NCBI RefSeq assembly: GCF_030450125.1
Contig: NZ_CP123923.1
Coordinates: 3,410,001-3,474,000, forward strand
Reading direction: 5' to 3'
DNA length: 64,000 nt
From: Streptomyces sp. WP-1
Lineage (GTDB): Bacteria; Actinomycetota; Actinomycetes; Streptomycetales; Streptomycetaceae
Shown: in pieces, positions 32,740 to 40,841 of the stretch
How positions within the stretch are numbered: position 1 is the stretch's first letter
Layout: each line of letters begins with the position of its first letter
Position numbers and translations under genes: made by a program
The notes under the pieces: generated by a model
What the model was told of the DNA's origin: nothing
The model's input: the letters and a program-made list of their open reading frames with translations, nothing else
Database searches by the model: none

Positions 32740-33168
32740 TCAGGCGAGCCGTACGACCGCCCGTGACATCCCCAGCACCTTCTGGCCGGCGCTGGTCGCG
32801 GTGAGGTCCACGCGGACCGTGTTGTCGTCCAGCTTGGCCGCGACCTTGGCGCTGACCTCGATCAGGGCGCCCTGGTCGTCGTTGGGCACGACGACCGGCT
32901 TGGTGAAGCGGACGCCGTACTCCACGACCGCGCCCGGGTCGCCGAGCCAGTCGGTGACCACGCGGATCGCCTCGGCCATGGTGAACATGCCGTGCGCGAT
33001 GACGTCCGGCAGGCCCACCTCCTTGGCGAACTTCTCGTTCCAGTGGATGGGGTTGAAGTCACCGGAGGCACCCGCGTAGCGCACGAGCGTGGCGCGCGTC
33101 ACGGGGAAGGTCTGCGCCGGGAGTTCGGTGCCGACCTCGACATCGTCGTAGCCGATCTTCGCCGTCAT
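32740..33168 (-). CDS. MaoC-like (R)-specific dehydratase, HadB type
   Basis: This 142-residue single hot-dog domain has the dehydratase motif: YAGASGDFNPIHWNEKFAKE carries the catalytic Asp and His, and GLPDVIAHGMF follows. In mycobacteria HadB pairs with HadA to dehydrate 3-hydroxyacyl-ACP in fatty-acid elongation. The partner gene ends seven bases upstream, so the two are one operon after rpmG. Streptomycetes make no mycolic acids, so the substrate here is probably another acyl chain. The start is ATG 33168. Confidence 0.85.
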   Translation of the reverse strand: MTAKIGYDDVEVGTELPAQTFPVTRATLVRYAGASGDFNPIHWNEKFAKEVGLPDVIAHGMFTMAEAIRVVTDWLGDPGAVVEYGVRFTKPVVVPNDDQGALIEVSAKVAAKLDDNTVRVDLTATSAGQKVLGMSRAVVRLA

Positions 33169-33175
33169 CAGCTGC

Positions 33176-33628
33176 TCAAACCCCCTCGGCCGCGCGGGCC
33201 ACGAGCTTGGTCCAGGCGGTCACGACGTGCTCGCCCGCCTCGTCGTGCACCTCACCGCGGATGTCCACGATGTCGTTGCCCGCGAGGGACTTGATCGCCT
33301 CGATGGTGGAGGTGACCGTGAGCCGGTCGCCGGCGTGGACCGGGCGGCGGTAGGCGAACTTCTGGTCGCCGTGCACGACCCGGTCGTAGTCCAGGCCGAG
33401 CTGCGGGTCCTCGATCACCTGGCCGGCGGCGCGGAACGTGATCGAGAACACGAAGGTCGGGGGGGCGATCACATCGGGGTGCCCGAGCGCCTTGGCGGCC
33501 TCGGGGTCCGTGAACGCCGGGTTGGTCTCCCCCACGGCCTCGGCGAACTCGCGGATCTTCTCCCGGCCCACCTCGTAGGGCGCGGTGGGCGGGTAGGTCC
33601 GTCCCACGAAGGACTGGTCGAGCGCCAT
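33176..33628 (-). CDS. MaoC-like dehydratase partner, HadA type
   Basis: The 150-residue hot-dog protein starts MALDQSFVGRTYPPTAPYEV and has the N-terminal dehydratase half: GETNPAFTDPEAA, then DVIAPPTFVF and VVHGDQKFAYRRP. It lacks the full DxxxxH motif of its neighbour, as HadA does, and probably forms a heterodimer with it. The ATG at 33628 has AGGAGG upstream. The arrangement tRNA-Thr, tRNA-Met, rpmG, hadA, hadB is shared with mycobacteria. Confidence 0.85.
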   Translation of the reverse strand: MALDQSFVGRTYPPTAPYEVGREKIREFAEAVGETNPAFTDPEAAKALGHPDVIAPPTFVFSITFRAAGQVIEDPQLGLDYDRVVHGDQKFAYRRPVHAGDRLTVTSTIEAIKSLAGNDIVDIRGEVHDEAGEHVVTAWTKLVARAAEGV

Positions 33629-33712
33629 GGCCCGGCACCTCCTGATGTCTGGATGTGAGGGTCCCAAACTAGCCGGGGCCCGGAACCGGCCGGAGGCCCG
33701 ACCGTGAAAACG

Positions 33713-33750
33713 CCGCGAGGCCGCCCCCTCGAAAGGGGACGGCCTCGCGG
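33713..33750 (-). terminator. rpmG terminator
   Basis: An interrupted hairpin of 16 pairs, CCGCGAGGCCG with CGGCCTCGCGG plus an inner CCCCT/AGGGG around a CGAA loop, lies about 10 bases after rpmG. It separates the rpmG transcript from the MaoC genes. Confidence 0.8.
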
Positions 33751-33760
33751 ACGAGCCTAT

Positions 33761-33925
33761 TTATCGCGTTTCGCGGTGCGCGGTGTGCGCATTGCAACGC
33801 GGGCAGTGCTTCTTCATCTCCAGTCGATCCGGGTTGTTACGCCGGTTCTTCTTGGTGATGTAGTTCCGCTCCTTGCACTCCACGCAGGCCAGCGTGATCT
33901 TCGGGCGGACGTCGGTGGCAGCCAC
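33761..33925 (-). CDS. rpmG: 50S ribosomal protein L33, zinc-ribbon form
   Basis: The 54-residue product reads [20 protein letters not shown] and ends [11 protein letters not shown]. Two CxxC pairs (CVEC and CPRC) identify the zinc-containing C+ paralogue. In streptomycetes a zinc-free form usually exists elsewhere and replaces this one when zinc is scarce under Zur control. The start is GTG 33925. It follows tRNA-Met and tRNA-Thr on the same strand. No Zur box was seen beside it. Confidence 0.95.
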   Translation of the reverse strand: MAATDVRPKITLACVECKERNYITKKNRRNNPDRLEMKKHCPRCNAHTAHRETR

Positions 33926-34015
33926 GTGAGTGCTCCTAAGACGAACGGATGGGCTTATTCAACGCAAGAAAGAGTAGCCGATTGAAGGACCGACCCCACA
34001 ATCGGCTACTGTCAG

Positions 34016-34088
34016 TAGCGGTGACCGGACTTGAACCGGTGACACAGCGATTATGAGCCGCTTGCTCTACCGACTGAGCTACACCGCT
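34016..34088 (-). tRNA. tRNA-Met (CAU), elongator
   Basis: A 73-base cloverleaf has acceptor stem AGCGGTG with CACCGCT, D arm TAGCTCAGTCGGTAGAGC, anticodon loop CTCATAA with anticodon CAT, and T arm ACCGGTTCAAGTCCGGT. The initiator-type three-GC anticodon stem and unpaired first base are absent, so it is the elongator form. The 3' CCA is not encoded. Confidence 0.95.
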
Positions 34089-34134
34089 TTGATGAGATCG
34101 GAACCCGTCTTGCGACGGGAACCTCTCACACCAG

Positions 34135-34207
34135 AGCCCCAAAACGGAATCGAACCGTTGACCTTCTCCTTACCATGGAGACGCTCTGCCGACTGAGCTA
34201 TTGGGGC
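34135..34207 (-). tRNA. tRNA-Thr (GGU)
   Basis: A 73-base cloverleaf has acceptor stem GCCCCAA with TTGGGGC, a D arm containing AGCTCAGTCGGCAGAGC, anticodon loop ATGGTAA with anticodon GGT, and T arm AACGGTTCGATTCCGTT. It lies 46 bases upstream of tRNA-Met on the same strand, ahead of rpmG. Confidence 0.95.
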
Positions 34208-34218
34208 GAGCGATGAAG

Positions 34219-34248
34219 ACATTACACGGTCCGCCGCCGTTCACCCAA
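34219..34248 (-). promoter_or_regulatory. Promoter of the tRNA-Thr, tRNA-Met, rpmG unit
   Basis: TTGGGT and TAATGT are separated by 18 bases on the minus strand, 12 bases from the tRNA-Thr 5' end. This spacing suits a tRNA promoter. Confidence 0.5.
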
Positions 34249-34924
34249 ATCCATATCCACGCAGGGCCGGGACGCCTGTCGACGGGCCTGACGGGTGTGC
34301 CTCCGGAGGCCGCGCGGGGTGGCTGTGAGGAGCTTCGGGAGGCGGCGGAGGGGGCCCGGGGGTCGGGTACGGAGTCAGGTGCGGGGCGGCGGTACGCCGA
34401 AGCGGAACGGGCTGGGAGGCTCGGGCGGACGGGTCGGGCCGGGCAGATCGCCACAGAGAGTTACCGTCACGGGAGCCGAGCCGCCGCAGGCAGGCCGTAC
34501 AGTCCGCACTCAGTGGCCGATGAGACCGCCGTCACACCCGGAGCGCGCCGGTGGGCTGGGAGGGTCGTACGGCCGTGGCTACGAGCTTCCGGGGGCGCGC
34601 GGATGACTCCAAGTGATCGCTGTACGGCCGCGCGGAGCACGCCGATCGGCGCCGAGCGGGCCGCGTCGCGGCGGCTGCGTGGGCCGCTCCTGGGAGCGGC
34701 GGTGTGGCGGCCGCGACCCGGTGCGGAGGCCGAAGGCCAGGCCCGCCGTGAACCACGCCGGTACGACTATTTCGCTCCTCCGCGACCTGTGCCGTTCGTC
34801 ACCCTAGGCTCGACACGCCCTGTGTGATCTTGGGTCGCCCCGAGCCCCGGTCGCCGGTCACACCGTGTCACAGGCCCCCTCATGCCCCTCCCCCGACTCC
34901 GACCCCCCTCGACCTTGGAGCGCG
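34249..34924. other. Gene-free stretch
   Basis: I see no convincing gene in this interval of almost 700 bases. A plus-strand frame open to 34827 has an Arg/Gly/Ala composition typical of random GC-rich sequence and starts inside the tRNA-Thr gene. Only the presumed promoter of the amidohydrolase and the upstream part of the tRNA promoter should lie here; I could not place the former. Confidence 0.5.
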
Positions 34925-36175
34925 ATGCCCGACAGCCAGCCGCAGCCGCACCTGCCGTCGAACTCGCCGAATCCGTCGGGCGGTCTGCTGCTGTGCGGGG
35001 CGCGGCTGACCGACGGCCGGACCGTGGACGTACGGCTGGGCGGCGGGCGGATCGAGGCCGTGGGGACCGCGGGCAGCCTGGCGCAGGGGCCGGCCCGCGC
35101 GGGCGCCCAGCGGGTGGACCTCACCGGCTACCTGCTGCTGCCCGCCCCGGCGGAGCCGCACGCGCACGGCGACACCGCCCTGTCCGCCGAGGGGCCCGGC
35201 CCGGCCTCCTGCGCCCCCGAGGACGTCCGGCGCCGGGCCACGGAGGCGACGCTGCTCCAGCTGGGGCACGGGGCGACCGCCGTACGGGCGCACGTGCGCG
35301 TGGGCGACGTACAGGGCCTCGGCGCGCTGAACGCCGTACTCCAGGCCAGGCGGGCGGTGCGGGGGCTCGCGGAGCTGACCGCGGTGGCGATGCCCCGGCT
35401 GCTGACGGGGGTGGCCGGGGCGGACGGGCTGGCGATGCTGCGGGACGCGGCGAAGATGGGCGCCGCCGCGGTGGGCGGCTGCCCGGACCTGGACCCGGAT
35501 CCCACGGGGTACGTGGAGGCGGTCCTGGAGGTGGCGGCGGAGCACGGCCTGCCGGTGGACCTGCACACGGACGCCGCCGACTCGGCCCGGCTGTCCCGGC
35601 TCGCGGCGATGGCGGGCGGCATGCGCCCCGGCGTGACGATCGGCCCGTGCGCCGGTCTCGCGCGCCTGCCCGCCGAGGCCGCCTCCCGCGCCGCGGACCA
35701 GCTCGCGGCGGCCGGGGTGACGGTCGTGTGCCTGCCCCAGGGCGGCTGCGGCGGCACCGACCGGCGGGGCACGGCTCCGGTACGGCTGCTGCGCGCGGCC
35801 GGGGTGCGGCTGGCGGCCGGCAGCGGCGCGCTTCGGGACGTGTCGAACCCCGTGGGCCGCGGCGACCCCCTGGAGGCCGCCTACCTGCTCGCCTCCGCCC
35901 ACGGGCTGCGCCCCGAGGACGCGTACGACACCGTGAGCGCGACGGCCCGCGCCACGCTGGGCCTGCCCCGGGTCCGGGTGGAGGCGGGGTTCCCGGCCGA
36001 GCTCCTGGCCGTGCGCGGCGACCATCTGCCGGGCGCGCTCTCCCTGGCGTACAGCCGGATCGTGATCCATCGCGCGCGGGTGGTGGCCCGTACGAGCGCG
36101 GTCCGGGAGTACTGCAACTCGGCGGCGGCCACGGAGCCGGGGCTGCCGCGGCAGGGGCGGGGCGAGGTGCCGTAG
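34925..36175 (+). CDS. Amidohydrolase-family protein (cytosine-deaminase-like)
   Basis: This 416-residue protein has an N-terminal beta-sandwich (LLLCGARLTDGRTVDVRLGG), the metal-binding HxH motif PAEPHAHGDTALS, a second His in VDLHTDAADS, and a conserved C-terminal strand region (VEAGFPAELLAVRG). The usual catalytic Asp near 300-310 is not obvious: the matching segment reads AAGSGALRDVSNPVGRGDP. The activity may therefore differ from cytosine deaminase. The ATG at 34925 has GGAG upstream. It is transcribed with the SDR gene or alone. Confidence 0.75.
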   Translation: MPDSQPQPHLPSNSPNPSGGLLLCGARLTDGRTVDVRLGGGRIEAVGTAGSLAQGPARAGAQRVDLTGYLLLPAPAEPHAHGDTALSAEGPGPASCAPEDVRRRATEATLLQLGHGATAVRAHVRVGDVQGLGALNAVLQARRAVRGLAELTAVAMPRLLTGVAGADGLAMLRDAAKMGAAAVGGCPDLDPDPTGYVEAVLEVAAEHGLPVDLHTDAADSARLSRLAAMAGGMRPGVTIGPCAGLARLPAEAASRAADQLAAAGVTVVCLPQGGCGGTDRRGTAPVRLLRAAGVRLAAGSGALRDVSNPVGRGDPLEAAYLLASAHGLRPEDAYDTVSATARATLGLPRVRVEAGFPAELLAVRGDHLPGALSLAYSRIVIHRARVVARTSAVREYCNSAAATEPGLPRQGRGEVP

Positions 36176-36249
36176 GGCCGCCCGGAACCCGGTGTGCCCG
36201 GGGTCAACCCGTGCGGCAGGCGGGGATTTTCGGGCGTACGGTCTAAAGC

Positions 36250-36906
36250 ATGCGCATTGTCATCGCTGGTGGTCACGGTCAGATCGCGCTGCGGCTGGAA
36301 CGGCTGCTCGCCGCGCGTGGGTACGAGGTCGCGGGGATCATCCGCAAGCCGGAACAGAGCGACGATCTGCGGTCGGCCGGGGCCGAGCCGGTGGTGCTCG
36401 ATCTGGAGTCCGCCGCCGTGGAGGACGTCGCGGAGCTGCTGCGGGGCGCGGACGCGGCGGTGTTCGCGGCGGGCGCGGGTCCGGGCAGCAGTACGGACCG
36501 CAAGGAGACGGTGGACCGGGGCGCGGCGGTGCTGTTCGCGGACGCGGCGGTGCGCGCGGGCGTACGCCGGTTCGTGGTGGTGTCCTCGATGGGCGCGGAC
36601 CCCGCGCACCAGGGCGACGAGGTGTTTGACATCTATCTGCGCGCCAAGGGCGAGGCCGACGCGTACGTCACCCGTCAGAAGGACCTGGACTGGACGGTCC
36701 TGCGGCCCGGATCGCTCACCAACGACGCCGGGACCGGCCTGGTCCGCCTGGAGGCGCACACCGGGCGCGGCATGGTCCCGCGCGACGACGTGGCCGCCGT
36801 ACTCGCGGAGCTGGTGGACACCTCGGCGACGGCCGGTCTGACGCTGGAACTGACGGGCGGTTCGACGCCGGTGTCGGTCGCGGTGAAGTCGGTGGCCGGG
36901 AACTGA
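36250..36906 (+). CDS. NAD(P)-binding SDR-type protein
   Basis: The 218-residue atypical SDR has an N-terminal Rossmann motif (MRIVIAGGHGQIALRLERLL) and the strand VRRFVVVSSMGAD. Its YLRAKGEAD segment contains the Tyr-x-x-x-Lys pair, and LDWTVLRPGSLTND follows. Members act as NAD(P)H-dependent reductases, isomerases or redox sensors. There is no membrane segment. The gene follows the amidohydrolase by 74 bp. Substrate unknown. Confidence 0.82.
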   Translation: MRIVIAGGHGQIALRLERLLAARGYEVAGIIRKPEQSDDLRSAGAEPVVLDLESAAVEDVAELLRGADAAVFAAGAGPGSSTDRKETVDRGAAVLFADAAVRAGVRRFVVVSSMGADPAHQGDEVFDIYLRAKGEADAYVTRQKDLDWTVLRPGSLTNDAGTGLVRLEAHTGRGMVPRDDVAAVLAELVDTSATAGLTLELTGGSTPVSVAVKSVAGN

Positions 36907-36934
36907 CTCCTGGGCGGCGGGAGTTGAGCACGCC

Positions 36935-37147
36935 TCAGAACAGCGGCAGCTGACCGGGGAACTCGGGTACGACGTATCCGTCCAGCGTCGGCTGCGCGGC
37001 CCCGAGCCGGGCCTGCCGCCGGGATCCCTCGCAGGAGACGAGCCGCGCGCCCTCCTGGGTTCCGGGCGGATCGTGCCGCGCGAAGCGGCCGGCCACGACG
37101 GCGATCTCGCGGTGGCACACGGGGCAGGTTCTGCGGCGGGCGGACAT
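36935..37147 (-). CDS. Small zinc-ribbon-like protein
   Basis: The 70-residue product begins MSARRRTCPVCHREIAVVAG; one CxxC pair is visible with a third Cys at VSCEGS and His residues between. A short zinc-binding knuckle is plausible. The C-terminus ends in the hydrophobic VVPEFPGQLPLF. The family is not identified, but similar small proteins are remembered from streptomycetes. It converges on the SDR gene. Confidence 0.7.
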   Translation of the reverse strand: MSARRRTCPVCHREIAVVAGRFARHDPPGTQEGARLVSCEGSRRQARLGAAQPTLDGYVVPEFPGQLPLF

Positions 37148-37214
37148 ACCGCCAGTGTGCCTGCTCAGGAGCGCCGACCGATCGCACCCGCTTCAGGTGC
37201 CGGATCGCGCGGCC

Positions 37215-37439
37215 TCAGGTGCGCGACGGCGCCTCCCAGCACTCGGGGCCGATCCCGCGCCAGTCGATCAGCGGCGAGTCCGCGACCTGCTCCGGCTCGA
37301 TCTCCAGGCCGGCCCGTCGCAGGAACTCCACCAGGTCCCGCACATTGTGCGCGAGCCCCAGGATCTCCCCGTCCACCCGGACCCGCCGCCCACCGCTCGG
37401 CGAGGGCAACTGGACGACGATGGGTCGCTTTCCGGCCAT
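37215..37439 (-). CDS. Small conserved hypothetical protein
   Basis: This 74-residue protein (MAGKRPIVVQLPSPSGGRRV to GPECWEAPSRT) has no membrane segment. The central part (RVDGEILGLAHNVRDLVEFL) suggests one helix after two strands. The ATG at 37439 has a perfectly placed GGAGG. No domain is recognised. It lies near, and on the same strand as, the zinc-ribbon gene, with a 67-bp gap. Confidence 0.7.
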   Translation of the reverse strand: MAGKRPIVVQLPSPSGGRRVRVDGEILGLAHNVRDLVEFLRRAGLEIEPEQVADSPLIDWRGIGPECWEAPSRT

Positions 37440-37773
37440 GCCTCCAGCATCATCCGGCCCGGAAGCGGCCGCATCCGCACCGGGATCCGGTTCCGGTCCC
37501 GGCCCTGTCCCTGGTTCCGTCGATCGATATTCGCTCACTCGTTCGATTCTAGTGGCATTTCCGGGAGCGGATCGGGCCTCGGCGGAGATGCCGCGAAGTG
37601 ATGCCGTCGGCGTGCAACCCGCCGGGCGTGTTCGGGAGTACCTACGGGCGGACGTCCGAGCGGCGGCCACCTCTTCCGGTGGCCGCCGCAGGCCGGCGCG
37701 CGGGCCCGGCGCGCCGGCCGTCGAGGACCGCCCGGCACGGCGCCGGGCGGCGGCTTTGAAGGAGAAGTGCTCC
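37440..37773. other. Gap before the secreted-protein gene
   Basis: The 334-base gap holds the start region of the small minus-strand gene and presumably the promoter of the secreted-protein gene at 37774. A TGCAACC at about 37613 resembles the -35 element of some ECF promoters, but I could not assign a -10 element. No coding region is apparent. Confidence 0.4.
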
Positions 37774-38472
37774 GTGGTTCTCAGTACTGCCAGGAAGGCA
37801 GCCATGGCGGCCGTCGCGGTCGCCGCGCTCGGTGGGGTCTCGTTCTTCGGCGCGTCCGCGAGCGTGGCGGCCTCGGGCACGGCCGGCCGCACGGCATCCG
37901 CGCCCGCGCCCATGCCCACGTTCGCCTCCGCCGTCGCCAAGGGGTCCGTTTCCGCCCACCGGCAGACGCCGCGGGTGGTCACGCAGGTGATCGGCAAGGG
38001 GCGGATGGACGGGCACCGCTGGTCGGTGGCGCTGGAGTTCCACCGGACCCTGCCCAAGGGCTACACCCTGCCCACCCTCCCCGACGGCACGACGACGCCC
38101 GGTACGTCCCTGCTGTGCCAGCGGATGTACATCGGCGGCGTCCGCGTCGACCACCAGGGCGGCCCCTGGTCCGACTGCCAGCCCGTCACCGGCACCAACG
38201 ACCCACGTCCCGCAGGCGAGACGGGCCTGTGGGGCCTGCACGACAAGGGAATCGACGGCAGCCGCCTCATGGTCGCCGACCCCGAACCCGGCGTCGCCTA
38301 CGGCCTGATCACCCTCGCCGACGGCCACCGGATCAAGGCCACGACCGTCACCGTCCCCGGCACCACCTACCGCGCCTGGGCCGCAGCCGTCCCCGACGGG
38401 CAGACCATCGCCGTCGTCGACCAGTACGACAACCACAACAACCGACTCACCCACGACACCAACTGGCGCTGA
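37774..38472 (+). CDS. Secreted protein sharing the sensor domain of the adjacent anti-sigma candidate
   Basis: The 232-residue protein has a signal peptide (hydrophobic AVAVAALGGVSFFGASA at about residues 13-30) and no second membrane segment, so it is probably released. The mature part has a Pro/Ala linker, then about 150 residues starting near GHRWSVALEFH with two Cys (LLCQRM and SDCQPV) that could pair. Almost the same domain forms the extracellular part of the protein at 39058-39819. The start is GTG 37774 with AAGGAG nine bases upstream. I recognise no database family. The gene precedes an ECF sigma gene. Confidence 0.8.
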   Translation: MVLSTARKAAMAAVAVAALGGVSFFGASASVAASGTAGRTASAPAPMPTFASAVAKGSVSAHRQTPRVVTQVIGKGRMDGHRWSVALEFHRTLPKGYTLPTLPDGTTTPGTSLLCQRMYIGGVRVDHQGGPWSDCQPVTGTNDPRPAGETGLWGLHDKGIDGSRLMVADPEPGVAYGLITLADGHRIKATTVTVPGTTYRAWAAAVPDGQTIAVVDQYDNHNNRLTHDTNWR

Positions 38473-38503
38473 CCAACCGGACGAAGGACGGGCACCTCCT
38501 GCT

Positions 38504-39061
38504 GTGCAGCCAAGTGACCGCAAGGCCGCGGACAGCGGACCGGACGGGGAGTTCACCCGGTTCGTCGCCGCGCGTTGGCGGGCCCTGACCCACACCGCGT
38601 ACCTGCTCACCGGCGACTTCCATGAAGCGGAGGACCTGGTGCAGACGACGCTGGCGAAGGTGTACCCGCACTGGCGGCGGCTGGATCCGGAGCGCGCCGA
38701 ACACTATGTGCGCCGCGCCCTGGTGAACGCCAACCGCAGCCGGTACCGCCGTCGCAGGATCACTCATCTCCTTCTCCCGTCGCTGCCCGACACCGGTTCC
38801 GTCCACGACGACGGGGCCGGTGCCGGCGGCGCGGACGTGTACGACGCCCTCGCGCGCGAACTCGCCGGCCTGCCCGAGCGGCAGCGGGCGGTCGTCGTGC
38901 TGCGCTATTGCGAGGACCTGTCCGTCGAGGAAGTGGCGGACGTCCTCGGCTGCTCGGTGGGCACGGTGAAGAGCCAGGCGTCCCGGGCCCTGGCCAAGCT
39001 GCGCAGCCGGTCGTCCCTCACCCGCACCTACCCGGGCAGCCGCCCCGCAGAGGCACGATGA
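38504..39061 (+). CDS. ECF sigma factor, SigE-family type
   Basis: The 185-residue protein has region 2 at about residues 18-75 (FVAARWRALTHTAYLLTGDF, HEAEDLVQTTLAKVY) and region 4 at about 120-170 (ELAGLPERQRAVVVLRYCED, LSVEEVADVLGCSVGTVKSQ). It directs RNA polymerase to its own promoter class. The start is GTG 38504, though a well-placed ribosome binding site is lacking. The stop overlaps the start of the next gene as ATGA, the standard coupling of a sigma factor with its anti-sigma factor. It lies 31 bp after the secreted-protein gene. Confidence 0.92.
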   Translation: MQPSDRKAADSGPDGEFTRFVAARWRALTHTAYLLTGDFHEAEDLVQTTLAKVYPHWRRLDPERAEHYVRRALVNANRSRYRRRRITHLLLPSLPDTGSVHDDGAGAGGADVYDALARELAGLPERQRAVVVLRYCEDLSVEEVADVLGCSVGTVKSQASRALAKLRSRSSLTRTYPGSRPAEAR

Positions 39062-39819
39062 CTCCAGACCACGGCCAAGAAGACTGGGCACGGGCGGCCT
39101 TCGCCCGGTCGCGCGAGGCGTATCGCTCGTCCCGGGCACCCGTCGACCGGATCCTGACCGTCGCCCGCGCCCGCCGGAAGCGCCGCCGTGTCGCGGCCGC
39201 CGTGGCGAGTGCCGCCTGCGTCGTCGGCATCGGCTTGTCGGTCACGTACCTCACGCCACCGCCCGCTTCCGTCGCGCCCGCGCGCCGTCCCTCACCGCCC
39301 GCGAGCTCCCCCGCAGCCACCCCCACTCCCCGCACGGTCGGTGTCCGGGTCGGCGGGGGGAAGACGGACGGGAAGCGCTGGTCGGTGGCGCTGGAGTTCC
39401 ACCCGACCCTGCCCAAGGGCTACGCCCCGCCCCCTCACGGCGGCCCCGGTACGTCCCTGCTGTGCCAGCGGATGTACATCGGCGGCGTCCGCGTCGACCA
39501 CCAGGGCGGCCCCTGGTCCGACTGCCAGCCGGTCACCGGCACGAACGACCCCGGCCCGGCGGGCGAGATGGGCCTCTGGGGCCTCCACGACAAGGGCGCC
39601 GACGGCACCCGCCTCATGGTCGCCAACCCCGAACCCGAGGTCGCCTACGGCGTCGTGACCCTCACCGACGGCACCCAGATCAAGGCCAGGACCGTCACCG
39701 TGCCGGGCACCAGCTACCGCGCCTGGGCCGCGCCCGTCCCCGACGGGCAGACCATCGCCGTCGTCGACCAGTACGACAACCACCACCACCGGCTCACCCA
39801 CGACACCAACTGGCACTGA
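39058..39819 (+). CDS. Putative membrane anti-sigma factor with extracellular sensor-like domain
   Basis: This 253-residue single-pass membrane protein has a cytoplasmic part of about 44 residues (EDWARAAFARSREAYRSSRA, ending in KRRR), a helix at about residues 45-65, a Pro/Ser linker, and an extracellular domain from about residue 98. That domain matches the upstream secreted protein almost throughout. The small cytoplasmic part is shorter than usual for an anti-sigma domain, and no HxxxCxxC zinc motif is present. The anti-sigma role rests on ATGA coupling to the sigma gene and on topology. It could instead be a target or co-regulated partner. Confidence 0.78.
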   Translation: MTPDHGQEDWARAAFARSREAYRSSRAPVDRILTVARARRKRRRVAAAVASAACVVGIGLSVTYLTPPPASVAPARRPSPPASSPAATPTPRTVGVRVGGGKTDGKRWSVALEFHPTLPKGYAPPPHGGPGTSLLCQRMYIGGVRVDHQGGPWSDCQPVTGTNDPGPAGEMGLWGLHDKGADGTRLMVANPEPEVAYGVVTLTDGTQIKARTVTVPGTSYRAWAAPVPDGQTIAVVDQYDNHHHRLTHDTNWH

Positions 39820-39919
39820 ACCGGCCCCGCTGCCGCCGCTCGGACCGGTCGAGGGCGCCCGGCTCCCGGCAATGTCCCGGGGGCCGGCACCTCGAAAGCC
39901 GCAGCCTCGCGGCGACAAC

Positions 39920-39968
39920 GAGAAACCCCCTCTGATCGAGCAATCAACTCGATCAGAGGGGGTTTCTC
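39920..39968. terminator. Bidirectional terminator
   Basis: A perfect 21-bp stem (39920-39940 with 39948-39968) has a seven-base loop. Both strands give C- and A-rich then T-containing ends, so it can stop the sigma/anti-sigma transcript and, on the other strand, tRNA-Tyr. Confidence 0.88.
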
Positions 39969-39974
39969 TCACTG

Positions 39975-40056
39975 TGGCGGCGCCAGGATTCGAACCTGGG
40001 AAGGCTGAGCCGGCAGATTTACAGTCTGCTCCCTTTGGCCGCTCGGGCACACCGCC
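39975..40056 (-). tRNA. tRNA-Tyr (GUA)
   Basis: An 82-base tRNA with the long variable arm of the class. The acceptor stem is GGCGGTG with CGCCGCC, the anticodon loop is CTGTAAA with anticodon GTA, and the T arm is CCAGGTTCGAATCCTGG. The 3' CCA is not encoded. Confidence 0.95.
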
Positions 40057-40280
40057 AAGTTTGCCGCCAATCGAACCCGCTTTCGGCGGCGTTCCCCGGC
40101 AACGACGTAAACAATACCCGATCCACGGGGGTGCTTCGCCACCCGGTTGATCTCCAGCTCTCGGGTCCCGGGGTGACTAGGCTGGGGCGGATGCGGCCCG
40201 GCAGGATGCCGGGCCCGGCGGCCGCCGCCGCGCACGCCGGCACGCACCGACACACACCCCGATACAAGGAGCCACAGGAC

Positions 40281-40769
40281 ATGGCCGACTCCAGTTTCGA
40301 CATCGTCTCGAAGGTCGAGCGGCAGGAGGTCGACAACGCCCTCAACCAGGCCGCCAAGGAGATCTCCCAGCGCTACGACTTCAAGGGCGTCGGCGCCTCG
40401 ATCGCGTGGTCCGGGGAGAAGATCCTCATGGAGGCGAATTCCGAGGAGCGGGTGAAGGCCGTCCTCGACGTCTTCCAGTCCAAGCTGATCAAGCGGGGCA
40501 TCTCGCTGAAGGCGCTGGACGCGGGTGAGCCCCAGCTGTCCGGCAAGGAGTACAAGATCTTCGCCTCCATCGAGGAGGGCATCTCCCAGGAGAACGCCAA
40601 GAAGGTGGCGAAGATCATCCGCGATGAGGGCCCCAAGGGCATCAAGGCCCAGGTCCAGGGCGACGAGCTGCGCGTCAGCTCCAAGAGCCGCGACGACCTC
40701 CAGGCCGTGATCGCCCTCCTGAAGGGCAAGGACTTCGACTTCGCGCTCCAGTTCGTGAACTACCGGTAG
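40281..40769 (+). CDS. yajQ: YajQ-family nucleotide-binding protein
   Basis: The 162-residue protein has the UPF0234/YajQ signature: [20 protein letters not shown], then [14 protein letters not shown] and ending [10 protein letters not shown]. It folds as two ferredoxin-like domains, and some members bind cyclic di-GMP or nucleic acid. The start is ATG 40281, preceded by AAGGAG and a nearer AGGAC. Its role in Streptomyces is unknown. It is a monocistronic gene, convergent with the GlsB-family gene. Confidence 0.93.
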   Translation: MADSSFDIVSKVERQEVDNALNQAAKEISQRYDFKGVGASIAWSGEKILMEANSEERVKAVLDVFQSKLIKRGISLKALDAGEPQLSGKEYKIFASIEEGISQENAKKVAKIIRDEGPKGIKAQVQGDELRVSSKSRDDLQAVIALLKGKDFDFALQFVNYR

Positions 40770-40790
40770 GAACCGGCAGGAGAACGGAGA

Positions 40791-40822
40791 GAAGGGTGGG
40801 GCCCCGGGGGCGCCCACCCTTC
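40791..40822. terminator. Terminator between yajQ and the GlsB-type gene
   Basis: A perfect 10-bp stem (GAAGGGTGGG and complement) with a 12-base loop lies between the ends of convergent genes and can serve both. Confidence 0.75.
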
Positions 40823-40841
40823 CGTGCTGCCGGGGCGGTGC

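Noticed and set aside
34201..34827. Plus-strand open frame next to tRNA-Thr
   Set aside because: It begins inside the tRNA and its composition is that of random GC-rich DNA; no start site or motif supports it.
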